Assembly (NCBI GenBank): GCA_031769625.1
Contig: JAUIMM010000550.1
Coordinates: 3,340,001-3,404,000, forward strand
DNA: 64,000 nt
Direction of reading: 5' to 3'
From: Taudactylus pleione
Taxonomy: Eukaryota; Chordata; Amphibia; Anura; Myobatrachidae
Shown: positions 1-10,990 of the stretch, one piece after another
Layout of the letters: each line of letters opens with the position of its first letter
Numbering within the stretch: position 1 is the first letter of the stretch
Program-made: the position numbers and the translations under genes
Notes under the pieces: model-generated
Database searches by the model: none
What the model was told of the DNA's origin: nothing
What the model saw: only the letters and a program-made list of their open reading frames with translations

Positions 1-1372
1 TAGTAGTAGTAGCAGTAGTAAAAGCAGTAGCAGTATTTGCAGTAGTAGTAGCAGTAGTAGCAATAGCAGTATTAGTAGTAGTAGCAGCAGTAGTAGTAGT
101 TGTAGCAGTATTAGCAGTAGTAGTAGCAGTAGTAGTAGTTGTAGCAGTATTAGCAGTAGTAGCAATATTAGTAGAAGTAGCTGTAGTAGTAGCATTAGTA
201 TTAGTATTAGTAGTAGTAGTAGTTGCAGTAGTAGTAGCAGTATTAGCAGTAGTAGTAGTAGTTGTAGTAGCAGTAGTAAAAGCAGTAGCAGTATTTGCAG
301 TAGTAGTAGCAGTAGTTTGCTGTAGTAGTAGCAGTAGTAGTAGTTGCAGTAGCAGTAGTAGTAGTAGCAGTAGTAGTAGCAGTATTAGCAGTAGTAGTAG
401 TAGTAGTAGCAGTATTTGCAGTAGTAGTAGCAGTAGTTGTAGAAGCAGTTGTAGCAGTAGTAGTGGTATTAGTTGCAGTATTAGCAGTAGTAGTAGCAGT
501 AGTTGTAGAAGCAGTAGTAGTAGCAGCAGTAGCAGTAGTAAAAGCAGTAGCAGTATTTGCAGTAGTAGTAGCAGTAGTTGTAGAAGCAGTTGTAGCAGTA
601 GTAGTGGTATTAGTAGCAGTATTAGCAGTAGTAGTAGTAGTTGTAGAAGCAGTAGTAGTTGCAGCAGTAGCAGTAGTAAAAGCAGTAGCAGTATTTGCAG
701 TAGTAGTAGCAGTATTAGCAGTAGTAGCAGTAGTAGTAGCAGTAGTTGTAGAAGCAGTAGTAGCAGTAGTAAAAGCAGTAGCAGTATTTGCAGTATTAGT
801 AGTAGTAGCAGTATTAGTAGTAGTAGCAGTAGTAGTAGTAGTAGTTGCAGTAGTAGCAGTAGTAGTAGCAGTAGTAAAAGTATTAGTAGTAGTAGTTGCA
901 GTAGTAGTAGCAGTATTAGCAGTAGTAGTAGCAGTAGCTGTAGTAGCAGTAGTTGTAGTAGTAATAGCAGCAGTAGTAGCAGTAGTAGCAGTTGCAGTAG
1001 CAGTAGCAGCAGTAGTAGCAGTAGTAGTAGTTGCAGTAGTAGTGGTTGCAGTAGTAGTAGCAGTATTAGCAGTAGTAGTAGCAGTAGCTGTAGTAGCAGT
1101 AGTTGTAGTAATAGCAGCAGTAGTAGCAGTAGTAGCAGTTGCAGTAGCAGCAGTAGTAGCAGTAGTAGTAGTTGCAGTAGTAGTGGTTGCAGTAGTAGTG
1201 GTAGTAGTTGCAGTAGTAGTTGCAGTAGTAGTAGCAATAGTTGCAGTAGCTGTAGTAGTAGTAGCAATAGTAGTTGCAGCAGTAGTTGCAGCAGTAGTAG
1301 TATTAGTGGTAGTAGAAGTATTAGTAGCAGTATTAGTAGTAGTTGTTGCAGTAGTAGTAGTTGTAGTAGTAG

Positions 1373-1549
1373 TTTCCTCTGGGAAAGGCAGCCAGCTTGG
1401 CACAGCAAGGGGGCATGGCACAGTTTTGTGGGGATTACCGGCACTGTGTTGCCGGAGGCGGGACCACAATGATGGGCAAATCACATCATCAGTTCCCCCC
1501 GGACCGGCCACCTATTGCAAGGTGAGAGCAGATGCCGGTGGGGGGTGCA
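1373..1549. repeat. Embedded 177-bp unit, copy 1
   Basis: A non-trinucleotide block starts TTTCCTCTGGGAAAGGC and ends GGTGGGGGGTGCA. It is inserted in the AGT tract and is nearly identical to the blocks at 1791 and 2976. It contains a short inverted repeat around CCGGCACTGTGTTGCCGG. I recognise no gene or transposon in it. It is probably the original flanking or interrupting sequence carried along when the satellite amplified. Confidence 0.88.
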
Positions 1550-1790
1550 GTATTTGCAGTAGTAGTAGCAGTAGTTGTTGCAGTAGTAGTAGCAATAGTT
1601 GCAGTAGCTGTAGTAGTAGTAGCAATAGTAGTTGCAGCAGTAGTTGCAGCAGTAGTAGTATTAGTAGTAGTAGTAGTAGTAGCAATAGTAGTTGCAGCAG
1701 TAGTTGCAGCAGTAGTAGTATTAGTAGTAGTAGAAGTATTAGTAGCAGTATTAGTAGTAGTTGTTGCAGTAGTAGTAGTTGTAGTAGTAG

Positions 1791-1967
1791 TTTCCTCTGG
1801 GAAAGGCAGCCAGCTTGGCACAGCAAGGGGGCATGGCACAGTTTTGTGGGGATTACCGGCACTGTGTTGCCGGAGGCGGGACCACAATGATGGGCAAATC
1901 ACATCATCAGTTCCCCCCGGACCGGCCACCTATTGCAAGGTGAGAGCAGATGCTGGTGGGGGGTGCA
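1791..1967. repeat. Embedded 177-bp unit, copy 2
   Basis: Second copy of the same 177-bp block. It differs from copy 1 by very few bases, for example GATGCTGG where copy 1 has GATGCCGG. It lies 418 bp after copy 1, and the AGT sequence between them closely resembles the AGT sequence just before copy 1, so this is a recent duplication of unit plus flank. Confidence 0.88.
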
Positions 1968-2975
1968 GTATTTGCAGTAGTAGTAGCAGTAGTTGTAGTA
2001 GTAGTAGTAGCAGTAGTAAAAGCAGTAGCAGTATTTGCAGTAGTAGTAGCAGTAGTTGTAGAAGCAGTAGTAGTAGTAGCAGTAGTAAAAGCAGTAGCAG
2101 TATTTGCAGTAGTAGTAGCAGTAGTAGCAATAGCAGTATTAGTAGTAGTAGCAGCAGTAGTAGTAGTTGTAGCAGTATTAGCAGTAGTAGTAGCAGTAGT
2201 AGTAGTTGTAGCAGTATTAGCAGTAGTAGTAGCAGTAGTAGCAATATTAGTAGAAGTAGCTGTAGTAGTAGCATTAGTATTAGTAGTAGTAGTTGCAGTA
2301 GTAGTAGCAGTATTAGCAGTAGTAGTAGTAGTTGTAGTAGCAGTAGTAAAAGCAGTAGCAGTATTTGCAGTAGTAGTAGCAGTAGTTTGCAGTAGTAGTT
2401 TGCAGTAGTAGTAGTAGTTGCAGTAGCAGTAGTAGTAGTAGCAGTATTAGTAGTAGTAGTAGCAGTAGTAGCAGCAGTATTAGCAGTAGTAGTAGTAGTA
2501 GTAGTAGTAGCAGTATTAGCAGTAGTAGTAGTAGTAGTAGCAGTATTAGCAGTAGTAGTAGTAGCAGTAGTAGTAGCAGCAGTAGTAACAGCAGTAGCAG
2601 TATTTGCAGTAGTAGTAGCAGTAGTAGTAGCAGTATTAGTAGTAGTAGTAGTTGCAGTAGTAGTAGCAGTATTAGCAGTAGTAGTAGCAGTAGCTGTAGT
2701 AGCAGTAGTTGTAGTAGTAGTAGTAGTAGCAGCAGTAGTAGCAGTAGTAGTAGTTGCAGTAGTAGTGGTTGCAGTAGTAGTGGTAGTAGTTGCAGTAGTA
2801 GTGGTAGTAGTTGCAGTAGTAGTTGCAGTAGTAGTAGCGATAGTTGCAGTAGCTGTAGTAGTAGTAGCAATAGTAGTTGCAGCAGTAGTTGCAGCAGTAG
2901 TAGTATTAGTAGTAATAGAAGTATTAGTAGCAGTATTAGTAGTAGTTGTTGCAGTAGTAGTAGTTGTAGTAGTAG

Positions 2976-3152
2976 TTTCCTCTGGGAAAGGCAGCCAGCT
3001 TGGCACAGCAAGGGGGCATGGCACAGTTTTGTGGGGATTACCGGCACTGTGTTGCCGGAGGTGGGACCACAATGATGGGCAAATCACATCATCAGTTCCC
3101 CCCGGACCGGCCACCTATTGCAAGGTGAGAGCAGATGCCGGTGGGGGGTGCA
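2976..3152. repeat. Embedded 177-bp unit, copy 3 (right edge of the satellite)
   Basis: Third copy of the block. Here the sequence after GGGGTGCA continues into non-repetitive DNA (GGCAGGTGGCACC) instead of back into AGT repeats. This is therefore likely the ancestral junction between unit and flank, and copies 1 and 2 derive from it by tandem amplification. Confidence 0.85.
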
Positions 3153-3559
3153 GGCAGGTGGCACCGGCTGGGAGACTTACCCACTCACCCGATTTTCCGG
3201 AGGCTCACAACCATTTTGGGAGAGTAGGCAAGTATGAGTAGTAGTAGTAGTTACAGTAATATTTATAAAGCGCTGAAATATTCAACATTTCTATACAATG
3301 ATATAAAGAAGAAGTTAAAAATTGCCTTGACCAAATGCTCTTACAATCTGAGAGATGTGGAGAACAAATGAAACAGACAGTAGTGGAATAACACATGTAA
3401 CTGCTGGTAGGCAAAGTGTATGGTGCTAGGTTTAGTCAACCATTGTCTACTGGCATTTATGTGCAGCTAAAGGTGATGTGGTGCAGTAGGAATGAGGAGA
3501 GACAGTGACTTACTGTAGTCATTGTAGAAATCTTTTTTTATGTAAATGATAATAATGTG
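3153..3559. other. No gene seen
   Basis: Ordinary AT-rich sequence with one short AGT run near 3235-3250. I see no coding signal or transposon ends. Confidence 0.6.
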
Positions 3560-3674
3560 TACAGGTTGAGTCTCCCATATCCATAATTCTTGGATATTGG
3601 AATATTCCGTATTTTGGAATATTTACATACTGTACCATTATCTTGGGAAAGGGACCCAAATCTAAACACAGAAT

Positions 3675-3873
3675 GTTTCGTATACACCTTATACACACAG
3701 CCTGCAGGTAATTTTATACAATATTTTAAATAATTTTGTGGCTCAAACAGTTTGTGTACATACATGAAATTAATTTATGTTTCATATACACCTTATACAC
3801 ACAGCCTGCAGGTAATTTTATACAATATTTTTAATAATTTTGTGCCTGAAATAAAGTTTGTGTACATTGAGCC
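3675..3873. repeat. ~105-bp tandem duplication inside the Tigger-like element
   Basis: The segment starting TTTCGTATACACC at 3675 is repeated from about 3780 (TTTCATATACACC). The two copies share the landmarks CAGCCTGCAGGTAATTTTAT and GTTTGTGTACAT. They differ by scattered substitutions, so the duplication is not very recent. Confidence 0.8.
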
Positions 3874-3953
3874 ATCAAAAAGCAAAAGTGTCAGTATCTC
3901 AGTCATGCTAAAAAAAAATCAGTATTTTGGAATATTTGGATATGGGAGACTAA

Positions 3954-4309
3954 AGGTGCGTACACACTGGGCGATTAAAGTGGACGATTATCGTTATCGT
4001 TCAGTTGTTCACTTTATCGTCCATTTTTTCACCAAAACAATGAACGATAATGACGAACGCCCAACGGTGCGCGTTCCCGCAGGTCGTTCGTCCTTATCGT
4101 TCATCTGGCAAAAATGCAGGCCAACCTGACGATATTGTCAGGTTGCTGCATGTTGGGGAATGGGGAAGAGTGCCCGTTGCTGAACGATATCTTCAATGAT
4201 ATCGTTCAGTGGGTGTGCTCAATGTCATGAACGACACTGAGCACACCCTGCCAGGGACACACTAGACGATATCGCCCAGGGAGCATATCATTTAGTGTGT
4301 TTGCACCTT
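3954..4309. mobile_element. Harbinger-type MITE (TAA duplication) nested in the Tigger-like element
   Basis: Inverted ends AGGTGCGTACACACT and AGTGTGTTTGCACCTT are flanked by TAA on both sides (3951-3953, 4310-4312). The interior is rich in ATCGTTCA/ACGATA motifs arranged as inverted repeats. There is no coding sequence. A 3-bp TWA duplication points to the PIF/Harbinger group. Removing it restores the right end of the surrounding Tigger-like element, so this insertion is the younger of the two. Confidence 0.75.
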
Positions 4310-4318
4310 TAACCTGTA

Positions 4319-5143
4319 TTTTAATATTCATGTGGGTCATATGAAATCTTTTTTTTGGGGTTGTGGCTTATTTTGAGATGTATACACACTTTAAGAAATA
4401 ATTGGCTGTACAAAATATAGATCCTCTCAATCAATGTTTTTTGTGGTCAGGACCTAATTTCATGGTAAACAAATAAAAATATGTAACATATGAACCCTTA
4501 CCCAGATATAATTGTTCTAACGTGATTATATTGAGTATGCAAGGAGTTAATCTACCGTGTCCATTTGCCCTCCAGCATCTGAAGCAGCCCTTATTGTCAA
4601 ATAAAATCACTATTCATATCAGATAAATTGTAATCTCCAATTTTCCCCAGGCAATAAAACAAAATGTTCCCATGCAATAAATTACAGTTTCATATGTATA
4701 CAGTGGAGATTAAGACTGATTGACAGGCTACATAAACAAGCCCTATACCATTTTTGGTCAGATTCTGTACCCAGCAAATCTGCTGGTTGTTTATTTATAA
4801 ATCCTCTCCCTGGTGTATAGAGAGGCACCAATCCTGCAGTGACCGCTGCAATTTCCATTCCAAGTGTGAAAATAACTCAGAGTTTTTCTAAAGTGTGCCC
4901 AATACAGGAAGGCATATGCTAGTCATATGTATATATCCTGTTCTTATTTACAGCCTGTGAGCAAACATGGATTTCTCATTTCCATTTTGCTTACACGATG
5001 ATATTTTCTTGTTATCTGCCTGATCACACTAAAGTGACTGGAATAGCCAGCATGGTGCACATACAATTACAAAGAATTTTATTGTACTTGTCTACTCTCC
5101 CGGATTGTCTGGTACTGTAGCTCATGGATTTTTAGGAGTCTCA
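4319..5143. other. No gene seen
   Basis: AT-rich sequence without a supported coding region, repeat array or paired transposon ends. Confidence 0.55.
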
Positions 5144-6141
5144 GGGGCCTATTTATCATACCTAAAGTAACATTTTTACCCCCCTTTTTACTTATTTATG
5201 TTGTTTTTAAGTTTCACAGCTTTTCATCTAACCTGAAACAAAGGAGATATCACTGATATCTCCTTGTTACAGTCCTGCTGCATTAATTTCCACACTCCCC
5301 TTACCTTAGCAATACTATTCATCAAATTCCGAAAATGATGTATTTTTGAAATTTGATGATGTTACTGTACGCCATCCTGAGATGGCATACTGCCCCAATA
5401 GTGTTCACAAGCTGCCATCTACATGGCATCTTGTGTAGGAACGGGACATACTTACATGCTTTCAGCATGAGCACGACCTCCTCTGTCGCTCCCTACTCTA
5501 GACACCTCCGTCGGCTCAGTCCTCCGGGTCCCTCCAGCTCCCTCTTCAGTCAACTCACTCCTCCGGTCCCTCCGGCTCCCTCCTCCTCTAGGTCCCTCTG
5601 TCTCCGCCGGCACTTGTGTGTTCTACCCGCTGCTGCATGCTGCTGCTGACAGGAAGCTTCTCCCCTCTGTTCCCTGGTGGCACTTGTAAGTAAGCTTAAT
5701 AATTAACTGTTTATTTACTATAAACAGTTAATTGAAGAAGCACTTACAAGTACCACTGGGTAACAGAGGGGAGGCGCTTCCCGTCAGCAGCAGCATGCAG
5801 CGGCTGGGAGAACATAGATAAGTATCTTGAAAAAATAAAAATAAAAAATATATATTATATTCAATTACCGCAGCTGTAATCAGTGATGCGTATGCACCAC
5901 TTCTGTGAATGGAAGCAGTGCATGAGCAGAACTGATTACAGCTGCGGTAGGGTAGGGGCAGGAAGGGAAGAGTATCTCTTTTCCTAAAAACTGTCATAGC
6001 AAAAATGACAGCTTTTTGGATTAAATACTTATGGAGAGGAGGAATGATGAATTCCTCCGATAATTAGGTAAAACTCCATGTGAGTTCTAAACCTAATTAC
6101 AGTATCTTTATAGTTTTTTTTAATAATAATGAATAGGTCCC
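5144..6141. mobile_element. Foldback MITE with GGGGCCTATTTATCAT ends
   Basis: The start GGGGCCTATTTATCAT is mirrored by AATAATGAATAGGTCCC at the right end. The interior is a set of hairpins: one centred near 5715 (AATTAACTGTTTA with TAAACAGTTAATT), and a pair around 5870-5950 (CGCAGCTGTAATCAG with CTGATTACAGCTGCGG). Flanks are TCA and TGA, so no exact target duplication is visible. The ends resemble those of the elements at 28027 and 57764, which do have 3-bp duplications. Confidence 0.6.
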
Positions 6142-6408
6142 TGAGACATCCTGCCCCATTACCTACTGAAAGATGGAGCGAGGGTCTAACAACACGATTC
6201 CTAAAAATTTGCTTCATCCTCTATACACTCTCCACATAGACTTCCTCTCTGGGATCTCCCAAAGGACAGGACCATAAAGTGGTCTCTAATATATAACAAG
6301 AGGACATCCAATTTCATTGATTTGATATGTAATAGAAATGTCCAGCGCATCAGTCACGATCTACCGGTCGATCACTGGGTGATACTTGGTAGATGACGAT
6401 CATAGTAA

Positions 6409-6734
6409 TGCTGCCCATCCATTACACAATGCGGGGACGACGGCACGATTACGACGCCGTCGTCTCCCGCTGGGTAAAGTGCATACACTGAACGTTCTCT
6501 CATTCAGTGTATGCAGATCAATCATCCCCAAACATGGCAACCTGACGGCGGTCGTCAGGTTGACCGTCATGTTCGGGCGATGATTGATGTTAAAAACGAC
6601 CAGCGGGCGCGCGCATCGCTGGTCGTTTTTAACCTTTTACTGCCCGATTTGCGGGTGATTACCAAGCGATGGAGCAATAACGACCGTCGTTATCGCTCCA
6701 TCGCTAGGTTTAATCGCCTAGTGGATGGGCAGCA
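6409..6734. mobile_element. Harbinger-type MITE, TAA duplication
   Basis: Ends TGCTGCCCATCCA and TGGATGGGCAGCA are perfect inverses, flanked by TAA at 6406-6408 and 6735-6737. The interior folds into several hairpins, for example TTAAAAACGACCAGCG with CGCTGGTCGTTTTTAA. It is non-coding. Partly similar interior sequence (GATGATTGATGT with CATCAATCATC) recurs near 49.1-49.2 kb. Confidence 0.78.
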
Positions 6735-6958
6735 TAAGAATAATTGCAGCAGTACCACTACCATTTATCTCTGCTGGTCTGCAGACTTGCACTAAGCTTT
6801 ATTTTCTCATTATCAGCTACATTCCTTACAGGCCCGAGAAGAGAAGAAGAAATAGAGGCAACAAAAGTGGAGAAAAGCATAGATAAGAAAGAAGTGAAAG
6901 GCAGGCACTGTGGAATAATGTGAAATGGAGGCATGAAAATGTGGCATAATGTGAACTC

Positions 6959-7390
6959 ATACCTCTTTTCCACCAAAAACCCGGGTTTGACCTGGGTTTT
7001 TATACATGGTTCCAACCCAGGTCAGACCCAGGTCAGACAACATTTACACAGCACTGTCGATCTGGTTTATTCTCAAGTCAGCCCTGTTCACACTGAACCT
7101 GGGTCTGTCCTGCTAAACTTGTAAAGTCATAAAATGTGGGAGGTGACTGCTCCACAACCACCAATCAGCTCATTTTAGGCATGACCCAGGTTGGATAACC
7201 CGGGTCACACCGTTTACACTGCACCATTACCCAGGTCCATCCTGGGTCCGACCCTGGTAGCTACCTGGGTTGGATTGCCAGGTCACTTGACCCAGGTTAT
7301 TTTTCAGGGACCCTTTTACACTGAGTTGTGACCAGGGTAGACCCAGCAATAACCCTGTTTTTTTGCTCTGGTGTAAAAGGGGTATAAGTG
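6959..7390. mobile_element. Probable MITE rich in ACCCAGGT/ACCTGGGT motifs
   Basis: Left ATACCTCTTTTCCACC and right GGTGTAAAAGGGGTAT are imperfect inverses. The interior is packed with CCCAGGTC/GACCTGGG words in both orientations. I see no clear target duplication, so limits are approximate. It is non-coding. Confidence 0.5.
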
Positions 7391-7644
7391 TACAGTGGTA
7401 TAATATGAACAGGGGCAGTCTGTGTTATAATGTAACTGGGGGCACATTAATTTAAAATGTATTATATTTTATTTGTCGAAAGAGTAGTGTGCTACTGCAC
7501 AGACTACAGTCTTCCTGTCCCTCTAGGGAGGCTTCATGCCCTGTTCCAAGATGGCCAACCGAGATCCCTACTGACCATGTGCAGAGGCCATCTTGCCCCT
7601 ATTGCGTAGGAGTGACATGGTGGGAGACCGTTGTCTCCAACTAA

Positions 7645-8508
7645 GGGCCGTATTCAATTAGTTTTGCATCGGCGAGAAAGTTCCTCCTGCCTGACTTTTC
7701 ACCACCTTTGCGTGTTTTGGACGTGAAAAGTTTTCGTGTGCACTCCCTATTTACTCCGTATTCGATTGCCAAACAGGCGAAAACGGGACCCGGCAAATGT
7801 GGAACAGGCAGGTTGAATTGAGGGATTCACTCTGTACCCCTGAAAAAGATGGTCTGACTTTGGAAATCATTATGGTAGTTTAGTATTAGCCCTAATTGAA
7901 CTAGTTATAGGGTACGTAAGTGGTGGTAATTGCTTGCTATTAGCGTCTTGGTAAAAGTGGTAAAGAATGGCATAAAGCAGTGTTTTTTGGAGCAAATAAG
8001 TAGTTCCATCAAATTTGGGGTATTTGAAAATGGGTACAGTACTAGCATATTTTAATGTCTTAAAGTGAAGTTCTAGAAAAAATTCAATTCCTCCATCATA
8101 CAAGCACCTGCAATCCCAAAAACACTTGGCCCCTTCTTAGAGCACCCCCAGAAGCTTATTTTGCTAGTTTTTGAAGTTGTCCCCCCACTATTTTCATTTT
8201 TGCCCCAAATTTCTAATGCATTTTTTGGGGTGTTCCTGGAATTTTTTATTTCTTTTTGTGGATGAATTGTCCTTTTGGGGTGTGTACCAAGGGTTCTGAG
8301 TGGTTCCCAACATCTGCACCCCAAAATATAGATTTTGCACTTCTTTTCTCCTGCTATTCTGTGGAGAAAAAGTTCCGCCTGTTTCAGTGCATTGACTTTT
8401 CGCATAGGCGAAAACGGACTGGAATTGAATACGGAGATACATTTTCAGGCAAAATTTTCGTCAAATACAATGCGAAAACGTCTATTCGCTCCGAATTGAA
8501 TACGGCCC
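7645..8508. mobile_element. Non-autonomous element with GGGCCGTATTCAATT ends
   Basis: GGGCCGTATTCAATTAG at the left is mirrored by CGAATTGAATACGGCCC at the right. Internal words such as GGCGAAAA recur in both orientations. Flanks are CTAA and TTAG, so the exact duplication is unclear. It is probably related to the 3-bp-duplication MITEs elsewhere in the window. No coding sequence. Confidence 0.62.
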
Positions 8509-8950
8509 TTAGCTTCTATAGAGATCACGGTTAATACCTGCTAAAGTTGCTCCAGTATCCTGCACCACTACCTGCAAGCAGCATACACTCACCGGCTGAT
8601 GAACTGTATAGAACCAGGCTCTGCTCCACCACCAGTGTGCACGTAATAGTGAGTACTGCTGTATCTGCTGTTTATCAATATATCAACATCAGTGGTTAGG
8701 TAACTGGGCTTTTCTTAATTTGACTCATCTGCTGGTGTGTGCCTATATAACTCTGCAGTATCAACACCAGCACACACATAATTTCATCACTATTAAGTAT
8801 TTTGTGTGACAAATATCATTTATTTTATTTTTTTACTGAAAGTGTACTGAACACACTTTGGTGTAAATATAGGAATAGGTGTTGTAGAACAAGGTTAGTT
8901 TTGACACATGAAAGTACTGTAGATCACTTGAAGTTGGACATGACTGATAT

Positions 8951-8952
<2 letters not shown>

Positions 8953-8988
<36 letters not shown>
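8953..8988. repeat. (TA)n microsatellite
   Basis: Uninterrupted alternating TA for about 36 bp. Confidence 0.95.
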
Positions 8989-9378
8989 CTCCCTCCCAAA
9001 TCAGAACATATGGCCTGATTCAGAGAGGGACGCAATACAGATGTTTATGCAGTTGAGCGATTTTCGATGACAAGCGCATATGTCTGATCCGCAATGTGCA
9101 TTTGCCACTTTCCATTACTGTCATCGCTAGCAGTGAGCATTTATTCGCAAAGTGATTGACACTAAGGGACCGCTTTGTGAGTGGCAACGGGGATGATGAC
9201 AAAAATGCAGGCTTGTCATAACTATATTCAGAGCATGTCTCTGCCTGCAACTGCGATCCCATACGCAGAAAAAATGTCTCCTGTGTCGCAGTCCAACGAT
9301 CAACTGATCTTTCGACCAAGCTGTACTTTTGTACGCAGTCGCTTGGATTTGTGAAGCTGCTAGTGGGCAAATCAATAC

Positions 9379-9722
9379 TAGAGATGTGCGCTGACCCCTT
9401 TGTTTTGGTTTTGGATCTGGATTTATCTTTGCGTCTTGGTTTTGGTTTAACAAAAAAACCCTAATAACATGTTTTGGTTCTGGATCTTCTTTTTTTTTTT
9501 TTTTTTTAAATAGATAAAAAATTTTAAAAACATCTAAAATCATGTAATTTATGCAATCCAAAAAACCAAAATGCGGATTTAAAGTCTAAATTCTGAACCA
9601 CAAAAAGATCAGAACCGCGACTCGGATCTACCTGGTTCTCAAGAGATCAGAACAGCGATTTGTACGAATTCACGTAGTTCAGATGGATTCAGATTTCTGG
9701 AGAGCTGAACCGCACATCTCTA
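9379..9722. mobile_element. Short hAT MITE with TAGAGATGTGCG ends
   Basis: Starts TAGAGATGTGCGCTGACC and ends CCGCACATCTCTA. Flanks are ATCAATAC and ATAAATAC, an 8-bp target duplication with one mismatch, as expected for hAT. The subterminal TTTTGGTTTTGGATCTGG motif is shared with the large hAT elements at 37, 45 and 59 kb, so this is probably a non-autonomous relative. No coding capacity. Confidence 0.75.
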
Positions 9723-9797
9723 ATAAATACAAATCCCAACGGCTGCGACATTTGCATACTTTCGCACAGCCGCCGTGTACACATTTGCAGCATTATC

Positions 9798-10962
9798 CAG
9801 GGCTACAACTAGGGGGGAGGCTAGAGGTGCATGTGCACCGGGTGCCAGAATGCAGGGGGTGGAATTGGGCTGACTCAGCCCCTACACACCCCGCGCAGTC
9901 TTGTAGTGCGCAGTGACTTGAGGGATGCAGATTCCATGCGGACGGCTCCGTTCTGCATGGGCTCTGCTGAAAATGGCCATCCAAAAATGGCCGCCGCCAA
10001 GGAGAAGATTGATGCTAGAGGTCCTACTGGACCTCTAGTGTCTGTTAGGCTAGCGCAATTCACATAGCGTTCCTGAAAGTGCCGGGAACGCTGGCGCTGC
10101 CGGGAGAAGGTGCAGAAAGCTGCATCTTCTCCAGTGAAACCCCCTGGCAATGAGCATAAACCCCATGGCAATGAGCATGAAACCCCCTGGTAATGAGCAT
10201 GAAACCCCTGGCAACGAGCATGAAACCCCCTGGCAATGAGCATAAACCCCATGGCAATGAGCATGAAACCCCCTGGCAATGAGCATAAACCCCATGGCAA
10301 CGAGCATAAATCCCATGGCAATGAGCATGAAACCCCCTGGCAATGAGCATGAAACCCCCTGGCAATGAGCATGAAACCCCTGGCAACAAGCATAAACCCC
10401 ATGGCAACGAGCATGAATCCACCTGGCAACGAGCATGAAACCCCCTGGCTATGAGTATGAAACCCCCTGGGAACGAGCATGAAACCTCCTGGCAACGAGC
10501 ATGAAACCCCTGGCAATGAGCGTGAAACCCCCTGGCAACGAGCATGAAACCTCCTGGCAACGAGTATGAAATCCCCTGGCAACGAGCATGAAACCCCTTG
10601 ACAACGAACATGAAACCCCCTGGCAACGAGTATGAAACCCCATGGCAACGAGCATGAAAGCCCCGACAACAAGCATGGAACCTTAATGAGCAGGTAATTT
10701 TAAAGTAATTAGAAGCCTTACTGTGGGGCATAAAATGGTGTCGGGCAAATATGTAAGTGACACTTTGGTAATAGGCATTACAGTGTGTGGTGTAATGTGT
10801 AATGGGCATTATGGTGTGTGGCATAATGTAAGTCACTATACCAGGGACGTCTGACTAGTGCACTGTATCATTGAGGAGCAAGGACAAAATCCAGGTACGG
10901 GAAGGGAGGGGGCGCAAAATTACTGCCTTGCACCGAGTGACAGATATCCTAGTTTCGGCCCT
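9798..10962. mobile_element. hAT-like element with CAGGGCTACAACTAG ends carrying a minisatellite
   Basis: Left CAGGGCTACAACTAGG and right CCTAGTTTCGGCCCT are inverses. The 8-bp flank GCATTATC occurs at 9790-9797 and 10963-10970, a perfect duplication (the terminal G is shared with the flank, so the end could be one base later). The interior includes a 22-bp minisatellite. No transposase frame is present. Confidence 0.8.
10138..10680. repeat. 22-bp minisatellite, ~24 copies
   Basis: The unit is GAAACCCCCTGGCAATGAGC plus AT, with 21- and 22-bp variants (CAACGAGC, CCATGGC). The mix of unit lengths gives repetitive minus-strand frames rich in GFHARCQG-like peptides. These are an artefact of the repeat and not a gene. 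The array lies wholly inside the hAT-like element at 9798. Confidence 0.92.
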
Positions 10963-10990
10963 GCATTATCGTCCATCTCTGAATCAGGCC

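Larger units (their letters stand above)
1..3240. repeat. Degenerate AGT/TAG trinucleotide tract with higher-order duplications
   Basis: Almost the whole stretch is runs of AGT interrupted by AGC, ATT, TGC and AAA variants, so it is a degenerate trinucleotide satellite that runs off the left edge. Blocks of variants recur in the same order: roughly 37-318 is repeated at about 2107-2388, which shows larger segments were duplicated after the trinucleotide had diverged. Because the period is three, each frame reads one codon class (Val/Ala or Ser on plus, Thr/Ala or Leu on minus). The long open frames are therefore a by-product and not genes. A 177-bp non-repetitive unit is embedded three times. 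Confidence 0.93.
3562..4316. mobile_element. Tigger-like (pogo/Tc1-mariner) non-autonomous element, interrupted
   Basis: The left end reads CAGGTTGAGTCTCCCATATC. The right part ends GGATATGGGAGACT and, after an insertion, AACCTG, giving matching inverted ends with TA on both sides (3560-3561 and 4317-4318). TA duplication and a CAGGTTGAGT start are typical of Tigger/pogo elements. From memory, the body (TATACACCTTATACACA, GGTAATTTTATACAATATTT, TTTGTGTACATTGA) resembles mammalian Tigger-derived repeats. No transposase frame is present. The right end is split by the element at 3954-4309. Confidence 0.72.
9012..10990. mobile_element. GGGCCTGATTCAGA-family MITE, expanded by two nested hAT insertions
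   Basis: Left end GGCCTGATTCAGAGAG and right end CATCTCTGAATCAGGCC are inverses; flanks are TAT and CAT, close to a 3-bp duplication. The interval is long because it contains a hAT MITE at 9379-9722 and a hAT element at 9798-10962. The remaining backbone has words typical of this family (GCGATTTTCGATGACAAGCG). It is the oldest layer of the nest. Confidence 0.68.

Noticed and set aside
243..3114. Long open frames of Thr/Ala, Val/Ala, Ser or Leu repeats on both strands
   Set aside because: They are frame-by-frame readings of the AGT trinucleotide satellite; period three keeps frames open without selection.
9875..10836. Minus-strand frames with GFHARCQG-like repeats up to 265 codons
   Set aside because: They come from the 22-bp minisatellite and are open in several overlapping frames at once.
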